Shown here: positions 6,415 through 14,134 of the stretch, piece after piece
Layout: each line of letters starts with the position of its first letter
Position numbering within the stretch: position 1 is the stretch's first letter
Source of the DNA: Bilophila sp964538355
GTDB taxonomy: Bacteria; Desulfobacterota; Desulfovibrionia; Desulfovibrionales; Desulfovibrionaceae
Length of the DNA stretch: 58,291 nt
Direction: 5' to 3'
NCBI GenBank assembly: GCA_964538355.1
Contig: CAZIFC010000010.1
Coordinates: forward strand, 1 to 58,291
Translations under genes and position numbers: made by a program
The notes under the pieces: model-generated
The model's input: the letters and a program-made list of their open reading frames with translations, nothing else
What the model was told of the DNA's origin: nothing
The model's database searches: none

Positions 6415-7743
6415 ATGCGCATCTGTATCGTCGGAACCGGCTACGTCGGCCTTGTCAGCGCGGCGTGCTTTGCCGAAATGGGCAATGATGTCCGCTGTGT
6501 GGATGTTAACCCTGAAGTCGTGGCCCTGCTCGACAGCGGACGCATCCATATATTTGAGCCGGGGCTTGAGGATCTGGTCAGCCGCAACCGGCAGGAAGGC
6601 CGCCTCCAGTTTACAACCAGCCTTGCCGAGGGGCTGGACCGCGCCGAATTCGCCTTCATCACGGTCGGAACCCCCTCGCGTCCCGACGGCTCCTGCGATC
6701 TTTCCTATGTGGAGGGCGTGGCCCGCCAGATCGGCCAGCACATGAGCGGCCCGATCATCGTGGTGGACAAGTCCACCGTGCCGGTGGGGACAGCGGACCG
6801 CGTGCGGGAGCTTGTTTCCGCCGCCCTTGCCGGGCGGGGCGCGGAAATCCCCTTCGATGTGGTGTCCAATCCCGAATTTCTCAAGGAAGGCGACGCCGTT
6901 TCCGATTTCATGAAGCCCGACCGCGTGATTGTGGGCACGGCCTCGGAAGAGACCGCCGCCGCCATGCGCGAGCTGTACGCGCCCTTTGCCCGGAGCCGCG
7001 AAAAGCTCATCGTCATGAGCGTCCGCAGTGCGGAAATGACCAAGTACGCCGCCAACTGCATGCTGGCGACCAAGATTTCCTTCATCAACGAGATCGCCTC
7101 GCTGTGCGAACGCGTCGGCGCGGATGTGCGTGACGTGCGTACGGGTATCGGCTCGGATCACCGCATCGGCTACCAGTTCATCTATCCCGGCATCGGCTAC
7201 GGCGGCTCCTGCTTTCCCAAGGACGTGAAAGCCCTTATCCACACCGCGCATGTGGCGGGAATGCGCCCCGAGCTTTTGGAGGCGGTGGAAAGCGTGAACG
7301 CCCGGCAGAAGCGTTCCATGGCACTCCGAGTAGCCGAGTATTTTGAACCGCAGGGCGGCGTGGAAGGCCGGACGCTGGCTCTCTGGGGGCTGGCGTTCAA
7401 GGCGAATACCGACGACATGCGCGAATCCCCCGCGCTTTCCATCATCGAGGAGCTGACCTCCCGGGGGATGCGTGTCCGGGCCTACGATCCGGTTGCCGCA
7501 GACAATGCCCGCAAGCTGTTGGCGGGCAATCCCCTTGTGTCCATCGAAGACGATCAGTACGCCGTGTGCGAGGGCGCGGATGCCCTGCTGGTGGCGACCG
7601 AATGGAACCAGTTCCGCAATCCCGATTTTGACCGTGTGAAAGAGACGCTGGCGGCCCCGGTCCTTTTTGATGGCCGCAACCTGTACTCCCCCTTGACGCT
7701 GGGCAGACGCGGATTTGCCTATTTCTGCGTCGGGAAAAAATAG
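6415..7743 (+). CDS. ugd: UDP-glucose 6-dehydrogenase
   Basis: The enzyme oxidises UDP-glucose twice with NAD+ to UDP-glucuronate, a precursor for capsule, exopolysaccharide and LPS sugars. The 442-residue protein begins MRICIVGTGYVGLVSA, an N-terminal Rossmann fold, contains PEFLKEGDAVSDF and K-Y-A-A-N-C-M-L-A-T-K-I-S, and carries the catalytic cysteine in GYGGSCFPKD. The C-terminal UDP-binding domain includes WGLAFKANTDDMRESPAL. AAGGAG lies 8 nt before ATG 6415. It is transcribed alone and followed by a strong terminator; no glycan genes adjoin it. Confidence 0.95.
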   Translation: MRICIVGTGYVGLVSAACFAEMGNDVRCVDVNPEVVALLDSGRIHIFEPGLEDLVSRNRQEGRLQFTTSLAEGLDRAEFAFITVGTPSRPDGSCDLSYVEGVARQIGQHMSGPIIVVDKSTVPVGTADRVRELVSAALAGRGAEIPFDVVSNPEFLKEGDAVSDFMKPDRVIVGTASEETAAAMRELYAPFARSREKLIVMSVRSAEMTKYAANCMLATKISFINEIASLCERVGADVRDVRTGIGSDHRIGYQFIYPGIGYGGSCFPKDVKALIHTAHVAGMRPELLEAVESVNARQKRSMALRVAEYFEPQGGVEGRTLALWGLAFKANTDDMRESPALSIIEELTSRGMRVRAYDPVAADNARKLLAGNPLVSIEDDQYAVCEGADALLVATEWNQFRNPDFDRVKETLAAPVLFDGRNLYSPLTLGRRGFAYFCVGKK

Positions 7744-7823
7744 CTCTACCATACAAGCCGCTCACGGGCCTTTGCTCCGCCCGGAGAAGCACGAACCCAA
7801 GAGCCGGAAGAGCACCCGGAAAT

Positions 7824-7854
7824 AAAACCCGTCTGGCAGGCCCGGACGGGTTTT
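7824..7854 (+). terminator. Rho-independent terminator after ugd
   Basis: AAAACCCGTC (7824-7833) pairs with GACGGGTTTT (7845-7854) and is followed by CGTTTT. The stem is flanked by A and T runs and could work on both strands. Confidence 0.8.
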
Positions 7855-7951
7855 CGTTTTCGGGCACACCTGCCGGCGGAGGCTCGGCAAGGATGCCCCC
7901 TTGCGGGGGGAGAGGGAACCTGCTCGGGAAAGTCCTCTCCGCTCACCCGGC

Positions 7952-7982
7952 AAAAAAAGTCCCCCAAAACGGATTTCGGGGG
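7952..7982 (-). terminator. Terminator of the small winged-helix gene
   Basis: On the minus strand CCCCCGAAA pairs with TTTTGGGGG and is followed by ACTTTTTTT. It lies 28 bases beyond the stop codon at 8010. Confidence 0.8.
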
Positions 7983-8009
7983 ATGGAAGTGAGGAGTTGC
8001 AGTTGAAGG

Positions 8010-8192
8010 CTATTCGGCCGGAGCGTAGTAGCAACGCTTCGGAGACATGATCTTGCCCGACTTTTTCAGTTCGTCGATGGCCTTGGAAACGTCTTTGGAG
8101 TCGGCATCAAGAGCTTTGGCGACATCGCCGGGGCGGACGGGCTTGCCCGCGTCCTGCATGGCCTTGAGAACCTGTTCCGCTGTAACCGCCAT
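8010..8192 (-). CDS. Small winged-helix DNA-binding-like protein
   Basis: The 60-residue protein (MAVTAEQVLKAMQDAG...) reads as a compact helix-turn-helix/wing: helix 4-14, the PGDVAKAL segment (21-28), DVSKAIDELKKSG (34-46) as a recognition-type helix, and a short KIMSPKRCYYAPAE hairpin. The pattern matches small MarR/Z-alpha-like winged helix proteins annotated as transcriptional regulators in Desulfovibrio relatives. It has its own consensus-like promoter (8243-8272) and its own terminator, so it is a monocistronic and probably well expressed gene. Target unknown; a nucleic-acid-binding role is inferred from fold only. Confidence 0.75.
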   Translation of the reverse strand: MAVTAEQVLKAMQDAGKPVRPGDVAKALDADSKDVSKAIDELKKSGKIMSPKRCYYAPAE

Positions 8193-8242
8193 AATGGACC
8201 TCCCTGAAGCGGCGACGCCGCCTTTTGTATTAGTAGTAATTC

Positions 8243-8272
8243 CTGATAGTCGAAAACTCCTCTGTTTGTCAA
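8243..8272 (-). promoter_or_regulatory. Sigma-70 promoter of the small winged-helix gene
   Basis: On the minus strand TTGACA (8272-8267) is a perfect -35 box. TATCAG (8248-8243) lies 18 bp downstream as -10. The start codon follows about 50 nt later at 8192. Confidence 0.6.
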
Positions 8273-8368
8273 GCGGTTCTGTCCAAAGAAAACACCCGCA
8301 GGGGCGTCCGGGCAGGCGTCTGGATTTTTGCCTGAAAAGGCGATACCATCGGAAAAAAGGAAAGCGGT

Positions 8369-8605
8369 ATGAAATATCTCATCATGGAAGATTTTGCCGG
8401 TCAGCCGGTCAGCTTCGTCTTTCCCCGGCGTGTGGACCACACCGACATGCGCGAACAGCTCCCGTACGGGCGCGTGCTTGGAGCCGGGTATGTATCACTC
8501 GCCGACGGCGTGTTCCACTGTTTCGGCGGCTGCGCCGAGCTGGACATAGCGGCACGCCCCGAAGACGAAGCCGTGCTCATGGCTGCCTTCCAGAAGTCGG
8601 ACTGA
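8369..8605 (+). CDS. Conserved-looking hypothetical protein upstream of mutM
   Basis: The 78-residue frame (MKYLIMEDFAGQPVSFVFPRRVDHTDM...) has an AAGGAAAG ribosome site close before its ATG and normal GC-rich codon use. It contains no signal peptide or transmembrane segment. The composition suggests a small alpha/beta protein with two neighbouring cysteines (HCFGGCAEL, around residues 50-57). I do not recognise a family. It ends 39 bp before mutM and is probably co-transcribed with it. Confidence 0.65.
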   Translation: MKYLIMEDFAGQPVSFVFPRRVDHTDMREQLPYGRVLGAGYVSLADGVFHCFGGCAELDIAARPEDEAVLMAAFQKSD

Positions 8606-8644
8606 TTGCCGCAGGCTTTTGCGGCCCAACTTTTCGGAGACGCC

Positions 8645-9532
8645 ATGCCCGAGCTTCCTGAAGTGGAAACCATCGCCCGCACCCTTGCACCACAGGTCGA
8701 GGGGCGGCGCATAGTGGCCTGCGAACTGCTCAATCCTTCCACGTTCGGAGGGACGATTCCGCTTGAAAAGAGTGTCGGCGGCGTTATCGGGCGTCCGGGA
8801 CGCCGGGGCAAGCTGTTGCTGCTTCCCCTCTCTTTCGGGGAAGGGCGGACTGAGGCTTTGGACGCATCCTGTCCGTGCGGGGCGTTGGCCCGGCAGCTTT
8901 CCTCCGGCGAGGAACGGGTTACGGGACTTGGTTTCCACCTCAAGATGACAGGCCGTCTGTTCGTGTACCCTGCCGAAACCCCACCTGAAAAGCATACGCG
9001 TGCCCTGTTCGATCTCGACGACGGCTCGCGTCTTTTTTTTGATGACGCCCGCAAGTTCGGCTATGTGCGGGTTCTTTCCCCCAAAACGCTGGCGGAGTGG
9101 CCTTTCTGGAACACGCTCGGGCCTGAGCCGCTGGAAATGGATGCCGATGCGTTTGCGGCCCGCTTTGCCGGGCGGCGCGGCAAGATCAAGTCGCTCCTTC
9201 TCGATCAGGCGGTCCTTGCCGGGTGCGGGAACATCTATGCCGATGAAAGCCTGTTTCGGGCCGGGATTCGTCCCGACGCGCAACTTGTTTCCGTTGAGCG
9301 GCTGAAACGTCTCCATGCCTCACTGCGTGAAGTCCTCCTCGAATCCATCGATGCCTGCGGCAGTTCCATCCGCGACTACCGCACGGCGCGGGGCGATGCC
9401 GGTGCGTTCCAGAACGCCTTCCGTGTGTATGGCCGCTCAGGCCAGACCTGCGCGGCGTGCGGGGCGGCACTGGAAAGCTGCCGCATTGCCGGGCGGGCCA
9501 CTGTTTTTTGCCCGAACTGTCAGCTTGTCTGA
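8645..9532 (+). CDS. mutM: Formamidopyrimidine-DNA glycosylase
   Basis: MutM (Fpg) removes 8-oxoguanine and formamidopyrimidines and cleaves the abasic site (base excision repair). The 295-residue protein starts MPELPEVETIART, so the catalytic Pro2 and Glu3 are present. RRGKLL holds the conserved Lys, and LDQAVLAGCGNIYADESLFRAGI marks the helix-two-turn-helix. The C-terminus has the four-Cys zinc finger, C-x2-C and C-x2-C (TCAACGAAL, FCPNCQ). Between RRGKLLLL and GFHLKMTGRL there is an insert of about 30 residues with CPCG that E. coli Fpg lacks. Start 8645 is fixed by the MPELPEVE requirement and an upstream GGAGA. Confidence 0.95.
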   Translation: MPELPEVETIARTLAPQVEGRRIVACELLNPSTFGGTIPLEKSVGGVIGRPGRRGKLLLLPLSFGEGRTEALDASCPCGALARQLSSGEERVTGLGFHLKMTGRLFVYPAETPPEKHTRALFDLDDGSRLFFDDARKFGYVRVLSPKTLAEWPFWNTLGPEPLEMDADAFAARFAGRRGKIKSLLLDQAVLAGCGNIYADESLFRAGIRPDAQLVSVERLKRLHASLREVLLESIDACGSSIRDYRTARGDAGAFQNAFRVYGRSGQTCAACGAALESCRIAGRATVFCPNCQLV

Positions 9533-9577
9533 CATTCGCCCATACAACCCTCTTACCAGACCGCGAGGATTTGAAGA

Positions 9578-10651
9578 ATGCAGAAGACGATTTGTCTGTT
9601 GCCGGGTGACGGCATCGGTCCCGAGATTGTTTCCGAAGCCGTAAAGGTGCTTCGCGCCGTTGAAAAGAAATTCGGTCATTCTTTCACCATGACGGAAGCC
9701 CTGCTCGGCGGAGCCGCCATCGACGCCGTGGGCGTGCCCCTGCCCGACGCCACCGTGGAAGCCTGCAAGGCTGCCGATGCGGTATTCCTCGGCGCGGTGG
9801 GCGGTCCCAAGTGGGATACCATCGATCCCGCCATCCGTCCCGAACGTGGTCTGCTCGGCATTCGCAAGGCTCTCGGCCTGTTTGCGAACCTGCGCCCCGC
9901 CACCTTGTTCCCCGAGCTTGCCGGCGCGTGCCTGCTCCGTTCCGACATCGCCGCCAAGGGCCTTGATCTCATTGTGGTGCGCGAACTGACGGGCGGCATC
10001 TATTTTGGCCAGCCCGCCGGAACCGAGGTGCGCGACGGCCTGCGTACCGGCTACAACACCATGATCTACAACGAGGAAGAAATCGCCCGCATCGGCCGCG
10101 TGGCGTTCTCCACGGCCCGCAAGCGTCGCAAGAAGGTCTGCTCCGTGGACAAGGCCAACGTGCTTGCCGTGTCCCGCGTGTGGCGCGAAGTCATGCTCGA
10201 AGTGGCGAAGGAATTCCCCGATGTGGAACTGACCCATCTCTATGTGGACAATGCCGCCATGCAGCTGGTGCGTGATCCTTCGCAGTTCGACGTGATCGTC
10301 ACCGGCAACCTGTTTGGCGACATCCTTTCCGACGAAGCCTCGGTGATCACCGGCTCCATCGGCATGCTGCCTTCCGCCTCGCTCGGAACCGGAAACCCCG
10401 GCCTGTTCGAGCCTATCCACGGTTCGGCTCCCGACATCGCCGGACAGGGCAAGGCCAACCCGCTGGCCACCATCCTCTCCGCGGCCATGATGCTCCGTCT
10501 GGCCTTCGATATGGATACCGAAGCCTCCGCCATCGAAACCGCCGTGCACAAGACCCTGAGCAACGGGTTCCGCACCGGCGACATCATGGAAGCCGGAAAG
10601 ACCCTGCTGACCACCTCCGTCATGGGCGACAAGGTCGTCGAATACCTCTAG
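9578..10651 (+). CDS. leuB: 3-isopropylmalate dehydrogenase
   Basis: LeuB oxidatively decarboxylates 3-isopropylmalate to 2-oxoisocaproate with NAD+ in leucine synthesis. The 357-residue protein starts QKTICLLPGDGIGPEIV and contains LRPERGLLGIRKALGLFANLRP-type substrate contacts, VVRELTGGIYFGQP, DKANVL and the NAD-binding GSAPDIAGQGKANPLA. Length and motifs are standard. leuC/leuD are not in this window. It follows mutM after 45 bp and may share its transcript. A GC-rich dispersed repeat begins 14 bp after the stop. Confidence 0.95.
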   Translation: MQKTICLLPGDGIGPEIVSEAVKVLRAVEKKFGHSFTMTEALLGGAAIDAVGVPLPDATVEACKAADAVFLGAVGGPKWDTIDPAIRPERGLLGIRKALGLFANLRPATLFPELAGACLLRSDIAAKGLDLIVVRELTGGIYFGQPAGTEVRDGLRTGYNTMIYNEEEIARIGRVAFSTARKRRKKVCSVDKANVLAVSRVWREVMLEVAKEFPDVELTHLYVDNAAMQLVRDPSQFDVIVTGNLFGDILSDEASVITGSIGMLPSASLGTGNPGLFEPIHGSAPDIAGQGKANPLATILSAAMMLRLAFDMDTEASAIETAVHKTLSNGFRTGDIMEAGKTLLTTSVMGDKVVEYL

Positions 10652-10664
10652 CGGGTTTTCTATT

Positions 10665-10721
10665 GGGGAAATCGGGGCGTTGCCCCGAACCCCACCGGGG
10701 GGAATGATTCCCCCCGGTCCC
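10665..10721 (+). repeat. Dispersed GC-rich hairpin element, family 1 (copy A)
   Basis: Two consecutive hairpins: CGGGGCGTTGCCCCG, then ACCCCACC and CCGGGGGGAATGATTCCCCCCGG. A near-identical element in inverse orientation occurs at 52349-52403, and a single-hairpin relative at 22092-22114. It lies between leuB and the ZIP gene and may also terminate leuB. Confidence 0.7.
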
Positions 10722-10909
10722 CTCGCGCGGGTTCGCAAGGCCCCCTGCGGCACGTTTTTCCTTGTACTCATTCCGCGTGAGGCAGGGATTTTTTACTCTG
10801 TCCGCATGGCATAAAGACGCCGGGTCAAGGGGCCGCCGGCCCCTTGCGGGTGCAGGGCCGCGCCCTGCCCGCCGGAGGCCAGACCCCCCCTCTCCATTGG
10901 AGGAACTGC

Positions 10910-11710
10910 ATGACCGATATCCTGTCCTCGCCCGTCGGCATGGCCCTGCTCGCGGGGTGCTGCACCTGGGGCTTCACGGCCCTTGGCGCGGGAATGGTCT
11001 TTACGGCAAAGAGTTTTTCGCGGCGCAGCCTTGACGTGATGCTGGGGTTCGCGGCTGGCGTCATGATCGCGGCGTCCTATTGGTCGCTGCTGGCCCCTGC
11101 GCTGGAGATGAGCGCGCATCTGGGGCGGCTGGCCTGCGTGCCGGTCGCGCTGGGCTTCCTTGCCGGAGCGGGCGTCCTGCGGCTGGTGGATTTCATCCTT
11201 CCGCATATCCATCCTACCGAGAACGTCCCGGACGGCCCGCCCTCCAGGCTTCCCCGGAGCGCGCTGCTGGTATTCGCCATCACGCTGCACAACATCCCCG
11301 AGGGGCTTGCCGTGGGGGTGGCCTTTGGCGCGGCGGCGTCCGGTGCTCCCGAGGCCGGGCTTGCGGGCGCGCTGACGCTGATGTTCGGCATCGGCCTTCA
11401 GAATGTGCCGGAAGGGGTGGCCGTTTCCGTCCCCTTGCTCAGGGAAGGCTTTTCAAAGCGTCGGGCCTTTTTCTACGGACAGCTTTCGGGCCTTGTCGAA
11501 CCTGTGGCGGCGGTGCTCGGTGCTTTGGCGGTGGGGATAGCCCAGCCCGTGCTGCCTTTTGCGCTGGCCTTTGCCGCAGGAGCCATGATTTTTGTCGTGG
11601 TCGAGGAAGTCATTCCAGAGTCGCACGCATCGGGGCATGGCGATGCCGCCAGCCTCGGGGTGATACTGGGATTTGTGGTGATGATGTGCCTTGATGTCGC
11701 CCTTGCCTGA
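10910..11710 (+). CDS. ZIP-family metal transporter (GufA/ZupT type)
   Basis: The 266-residue integral membrane protein has about eight transmembrane segments. It carries the two ZIP metal-site motifs HNIPEGLAVGV and QNVPEGVAVSV on adjacent helices; these line the divalent metal path (Zn, Fe, Mn). A His-containing loop, PHIHPTENVP, lies before TM4. The start MTDILSSPVG at 10910 has GGAGGA 5 nt upstream; the open frame upstream of it is GC-rich non-coding sequence. Direction and metal are inferred from family (uptake into the cytoplasm). Confidence 0.88.
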   Translation: MTDILSSPVGMALLAGCCTWGFTALGAGMVFTAKSFSRRSLDVMLGFAAGVMIAASYWSLLAPALEMSAHLGRLACVPVALGFLAGAGVLRLVDFILPHIHPTENVPDGPPSRLPRSALLVFAITLHNIPEGLAVGVAFGAAASGAPEAGLAGALTLMFGIGLQNVPEGVAVSVPLLREGFSKRRAFFYGQLSGLVEPVAAVLGALAVGIAQPVLPFALAFAAGAMIFVVVEEVIPESHASGHGDAASLGVILGFVVMMCLDVALA

Positions 11711-11738
11711 GCCTTCCGCTTCTTGCCGCCGGAAAGCA

Positions 11739-11769
11739 AAAAGCCGCCTGCATGCAGACGGCTTTTTTT
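11739..11769 (+). terminator. Terminator between ZIP and HU/IHF genes
   Basis: AAAAGCCG...CGGCTTTTTTT flanks an inner CTGCATGCAG stem, with one mismatch in the stem. The A run on the other side lets it serve the convergent HU/IHF gene as well. Confidence 0.8.
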
Positions 11770-11808
11770 GATCGTATCCCTGTTGGGAGTCCGACGGCGG
11801 TACGCCTC

Positions 11809-12099
11809 TTATTCGGCGTTCATGGAAGCCTTGAACTTGCGGGAGATGCGGAAGGCCAGCACATCATGGGATTCGAGGACAATCTCTTCACCGGTCTGGG
11901 GGTTGCGTCCCTTGCGGTTCTTCTTGGTGAAGGATTCGAATTTGCCGAAGCCGCTCAGCAGCATTTCCTTTTCTTCCTTGAGGGCCTTCTTCATGATGCC
12001 GAGCATGGCATCAAGCACCTTCTTGGCGTGCTGCTGCTTCATATCGGACTGGGCGCAGATCGACTTGGCGATATCTGCTTTCGTGACGGTCTTGCTCAT
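11809..12099 (-). CDS. HU/IHF-family DNA-binding protein
   Basis: The 96-residue protein is a histone-like DNA-bending protein. It starts MSKTVTKADIAKSIC and has the two-helix dimer body followed by the signature LLSGFGKFESFTKKNRKGRNPQTGEEI (about residues 46-73), which is the beta-arm with the intercalating Pro. It bends DNA and compacts the nucleoid. The proline-arm sequence alone does not separate HU from IHF-alpha/beta. AGAAGAATAT precedes the ATG, and a sigma-70-like promoter lies at 12225-12253. Confidence 0.93.
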   Translation of the reverse strand: MSKTVTKADIAKSICAQSDMKQQHAKKVLDAMLGIMKKALKEEKEMLLSGFGKFESFTKKNRKGRNPQTGEEIVLESHDVLAFRISRKFKASMNAE

Positions 12100-12224
12100 A
12101 TTCTTCTCCGGAATCTATCGCTGGCGGAGCAGCGACAAGTTTTTTATGCAGCCCTCGGGTGTTTTGAGGCACGGAAGCCCTGTCAGAGAAAGAAGCAAAG
12201 CTTCCTCGTACTGCACAGTTCCAG

Positions 12225-12253
12225 ACTATGCCCTATATGAGGATGTATTTCAA
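12225..12253 (-). promoter_or_regulatory. Probable promoter of the HU/IHF gene
   Basis: On the minus strand TTGAAA (12253-12248) and CATAGT (12230-12225) are 17 bp apart. This puts the transcript start roughly 120 nt before the HU/IHF ATG. Confidence 0.4.
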
Positions 12254-12740
12254 TTCCCCTTATAACCTATCTTTATAAAATGACGCCGGTTTTTGCTCTT
12301 CAAAGGGCTTTTTTTGAGCGTTTTCGTGCCGGATGAATGGCGATATTTTGAGACAAAAAGAATATGCCGATTTTTTCGATTATCCAACATGCTTATAAGA
12401 TTGAATAAAAATGGAAGGTACCGGGGATTGCGGGAGGCCCAGAGGAGGAATGAATCTAATACGCCGGGGTAACAAGATTTTTTATGATTTTTTTATCAGG
12501 GTGCGGCGCATGGCTCCATGTGTCGTGAAAAAGAGGGCAAGCTGGCCGCGAAATGCTGGGCGGTCTTTGGGGCAGGATTTTTTTCTTGCTTTTTTCTTCT
12601 TTTTTCTTGCGGAAAGGAAAAAGAAGGGGAAGAGGGCGGATGGCTGCGTGCAGGCGGCAGAGGCGTGGGGAGCGGGTGGAGCGTTTTGCAGGCCGAGGGT
12701 TTCCAAGGCTGTTTTCGCAGGAAGGGAGGAAGAGGCAGAA
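12254..12740. other. Gene-poor AT-rich intergenic region with a purine/pyrimidine hairpin
   Basis: No convincing gene is visible between the HU/IHF promoter and the PaaK terminator. The stretch includes a long asymmetric hairpin, CTTCTTTTTTCTT (12596-12608) against AAGGAAAAAGAAG (12614-12626), 13 bp with one G-T pair. Short frames here lack ribosome sites and read as low-complexity Phe/Lys strings. An unannotated small RNA cannot be excluded. Confidence 0.4.
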
Positions 12741-12769
12741 ACGGGGAGAAAGCCTCGCCTTCTCCCCGT
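12741..12769 (-). terminator. Terminator after the PaaK-like gene
   Basis: ACGGGGAGAA (12741-12750) pairs with TTCTCCCCGT (12760-12769), a perfect 10-bp stem just beyond the stop at 12781. The T-tract on the minus strand is short (TTTCTG). Confidence 0.6.
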
Positions 12770-12780
12770 TGTTCACGCGG

Positions 12781-14046
12781 TTAATCCCATTCGCGCTTGT
12801 CTTCGATGGGCTTGATTTGCGGGGGCAGTGTGCCGGGGGCGAGCACCTTGAGTTCCGGGCGCAGCTTGATGCGCTCGCGGAAGAGGTGCAGCAGCTCGTC
12901 TTCCTGATGGAAGTTGCTGGCTTCGACATAGAGGATCATTTCATCGATGCCGCCGGGGTTGATGACTTCGATCTGCCAACGCTTGATGTCTTCAAAGCGG
13001 GCCATGACCTGTTCCACCTGGTGGGGGTAGACGAACATGCCCTTGATGCGGGCGGTGGTGTCCACGCGGCCCACGATGCTGCCGAGGCGGGGGCTGGTAC
13101 GACCGCAGGCGCAGGGGGCGCGGTCGATGTAGGAAAGGTCGCCCGTGGCGAGGCGGATGAGCGGGTACGTCTTGTTGAACGAGGTCACGACGATTTCGCC
13201 CACTTCGCCGTCCTTCAGCGGGATGCCGGTATCGGGATGGCAGATTTCCACATAGCAGCGGTTGGAGATGTGCAGGCCGGTCTTGTGGAAGCATTCGTAG
13301 CCGATGCAGCCCACGTCCGCCGTGCCGTAGCCCTGGCGCAGGATGATGTCGAACTTCTTTTCAAGCTGATTACGCATCTTTTCGGACAGGCGTTCGCCGG
13401 TGACGAAGGCCACTTCCTGAAAGAGGTCCTTACGCAGGTTGATGCCCTTTTCCTCGGCTTTCTGGGCGAGGTGCATCAGGTAGCTTGCCGTGCCCACATA
13501 GCCGGAAACGCGCAGTTTCTGCATGATGTCGAGCTGGGTTCCCGGATCGGTCGGGCCGGCGGGGATGGACGCGCAGCCGAGGTTCCGCAGAGGTTCCTCG
13601 AACATCAGCCCGGCCGGGGACAGGTGGTAGTTGAAGGTCACCTGCACCACGTCGCCGGGGCGGAAGCCGACGGAATAGAAGGCTTCGGTATAGCCCCAAT
13701 AGTCGTCCATGCGGTCTTCGGGATCGAAGATCGGGCCGGGGGAAAGGAAGATGCGCTTCAGCTCGCCGATGTCCTTGGTCAGCAGACCGCCGAGGCGGGG
13801 ACCGATGGACTGGAGGAAGATCAGTTCCTTCTTCTTCAGCAACGGAATGTGCTTGATGTCGGAAAGGGTCTTGAATTTCTCGACGTTAAACTGGGCGCGG
13901 TCAAAGCGTTTCTTGACGTCTTCAGAATATCTGTAGGCGTAGGAGAGCAGATCTTTCAGCTGGATCAGGCAGTACTGGCGGCGTTCGCTCTCGTCGAGCA
14001 CTTCGCGGCGGTTGTAGATGCCTTCTGTGCGGTCTTTGCGGGTCAT
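12781..14046 (-). CDS. Phenylacetate-CoA ligase family protein (PaaK-like)
   Basis: The 421-residue protein is an ANL-superfamily adenylate-forming ligase of the PaaK group. Visible signatures are the N-terminal LLSYAYRYS region, the ATP/adenylate motif QGYGTADVGCIGYEC, TGDLSYIDRAPCACGRTSPRLGSIVGRVDTTARIKGMFVYPHQVE (start of the C-terminal lid domain) and a C-terminal half ending in LKVLAPGTLPPQIKPIEDKR. PaaK enzymes activate aryl-acetates to CoA thioesters; in sulfate reducers such ligases often act with indolepyruvate:ferredoxin oxidoreductase in aromatic amino acid fermentation. No such partner is nearby, so the substrate is open. It is probably a single-gene unit. Confidence 0.88.
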   Translation of the reverse strand: MTRKDRTEGIYNRREVLDESERRQYCLIQLKDLLSYAYRYSEDVKKRFDRAQFNVEKFKTLSDIKHIPLLKKKELIFLQSIGPRLGGLLTKDIGELKRIFLSPGPIFDPEDRMDDYWGYTEAFYSVGFRPGDVVQVTFNYHLSPAGLMFEEPLRNLGCASIPAGPTDPGTQLDIMQKLRVSGYVGTASYLMHLAQKAEEKGINLRKDLFQEVAFVTGERLSEKMRNQLEKKFDIILRQGYGTADVGCIGYECFHKTGLHISNRCYVEICHPDTGIPLKDGEVGEIVVTSFNKTYPLIRLATGDLSYIDRAPCACGRTSPRLGSIVGRVDTTARIKGMFVYPHQVEQVMARFEDIKRWQIEVINPGGIDEMILYVEASNFHQEDELLHLFRERIKLRPELKVLAPGTLPPQIKPIEDKREWD

Positions 14047-14134
14047 GTCGGCATGCTCCGTAAGTTGGATTTCGGAATAAAGGCCCTGCTTAGCGTATTT
14101 GTTGAGAGTAATGCAAGGACTTTTTTAAAAAATA

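Noticed and set aside
10652..10909. Insertion sequence remnant between leuB and the ZIP gene
   Set aside because: Only hairpin repeats are present; no transposase fragment or terminal duplication is visible.
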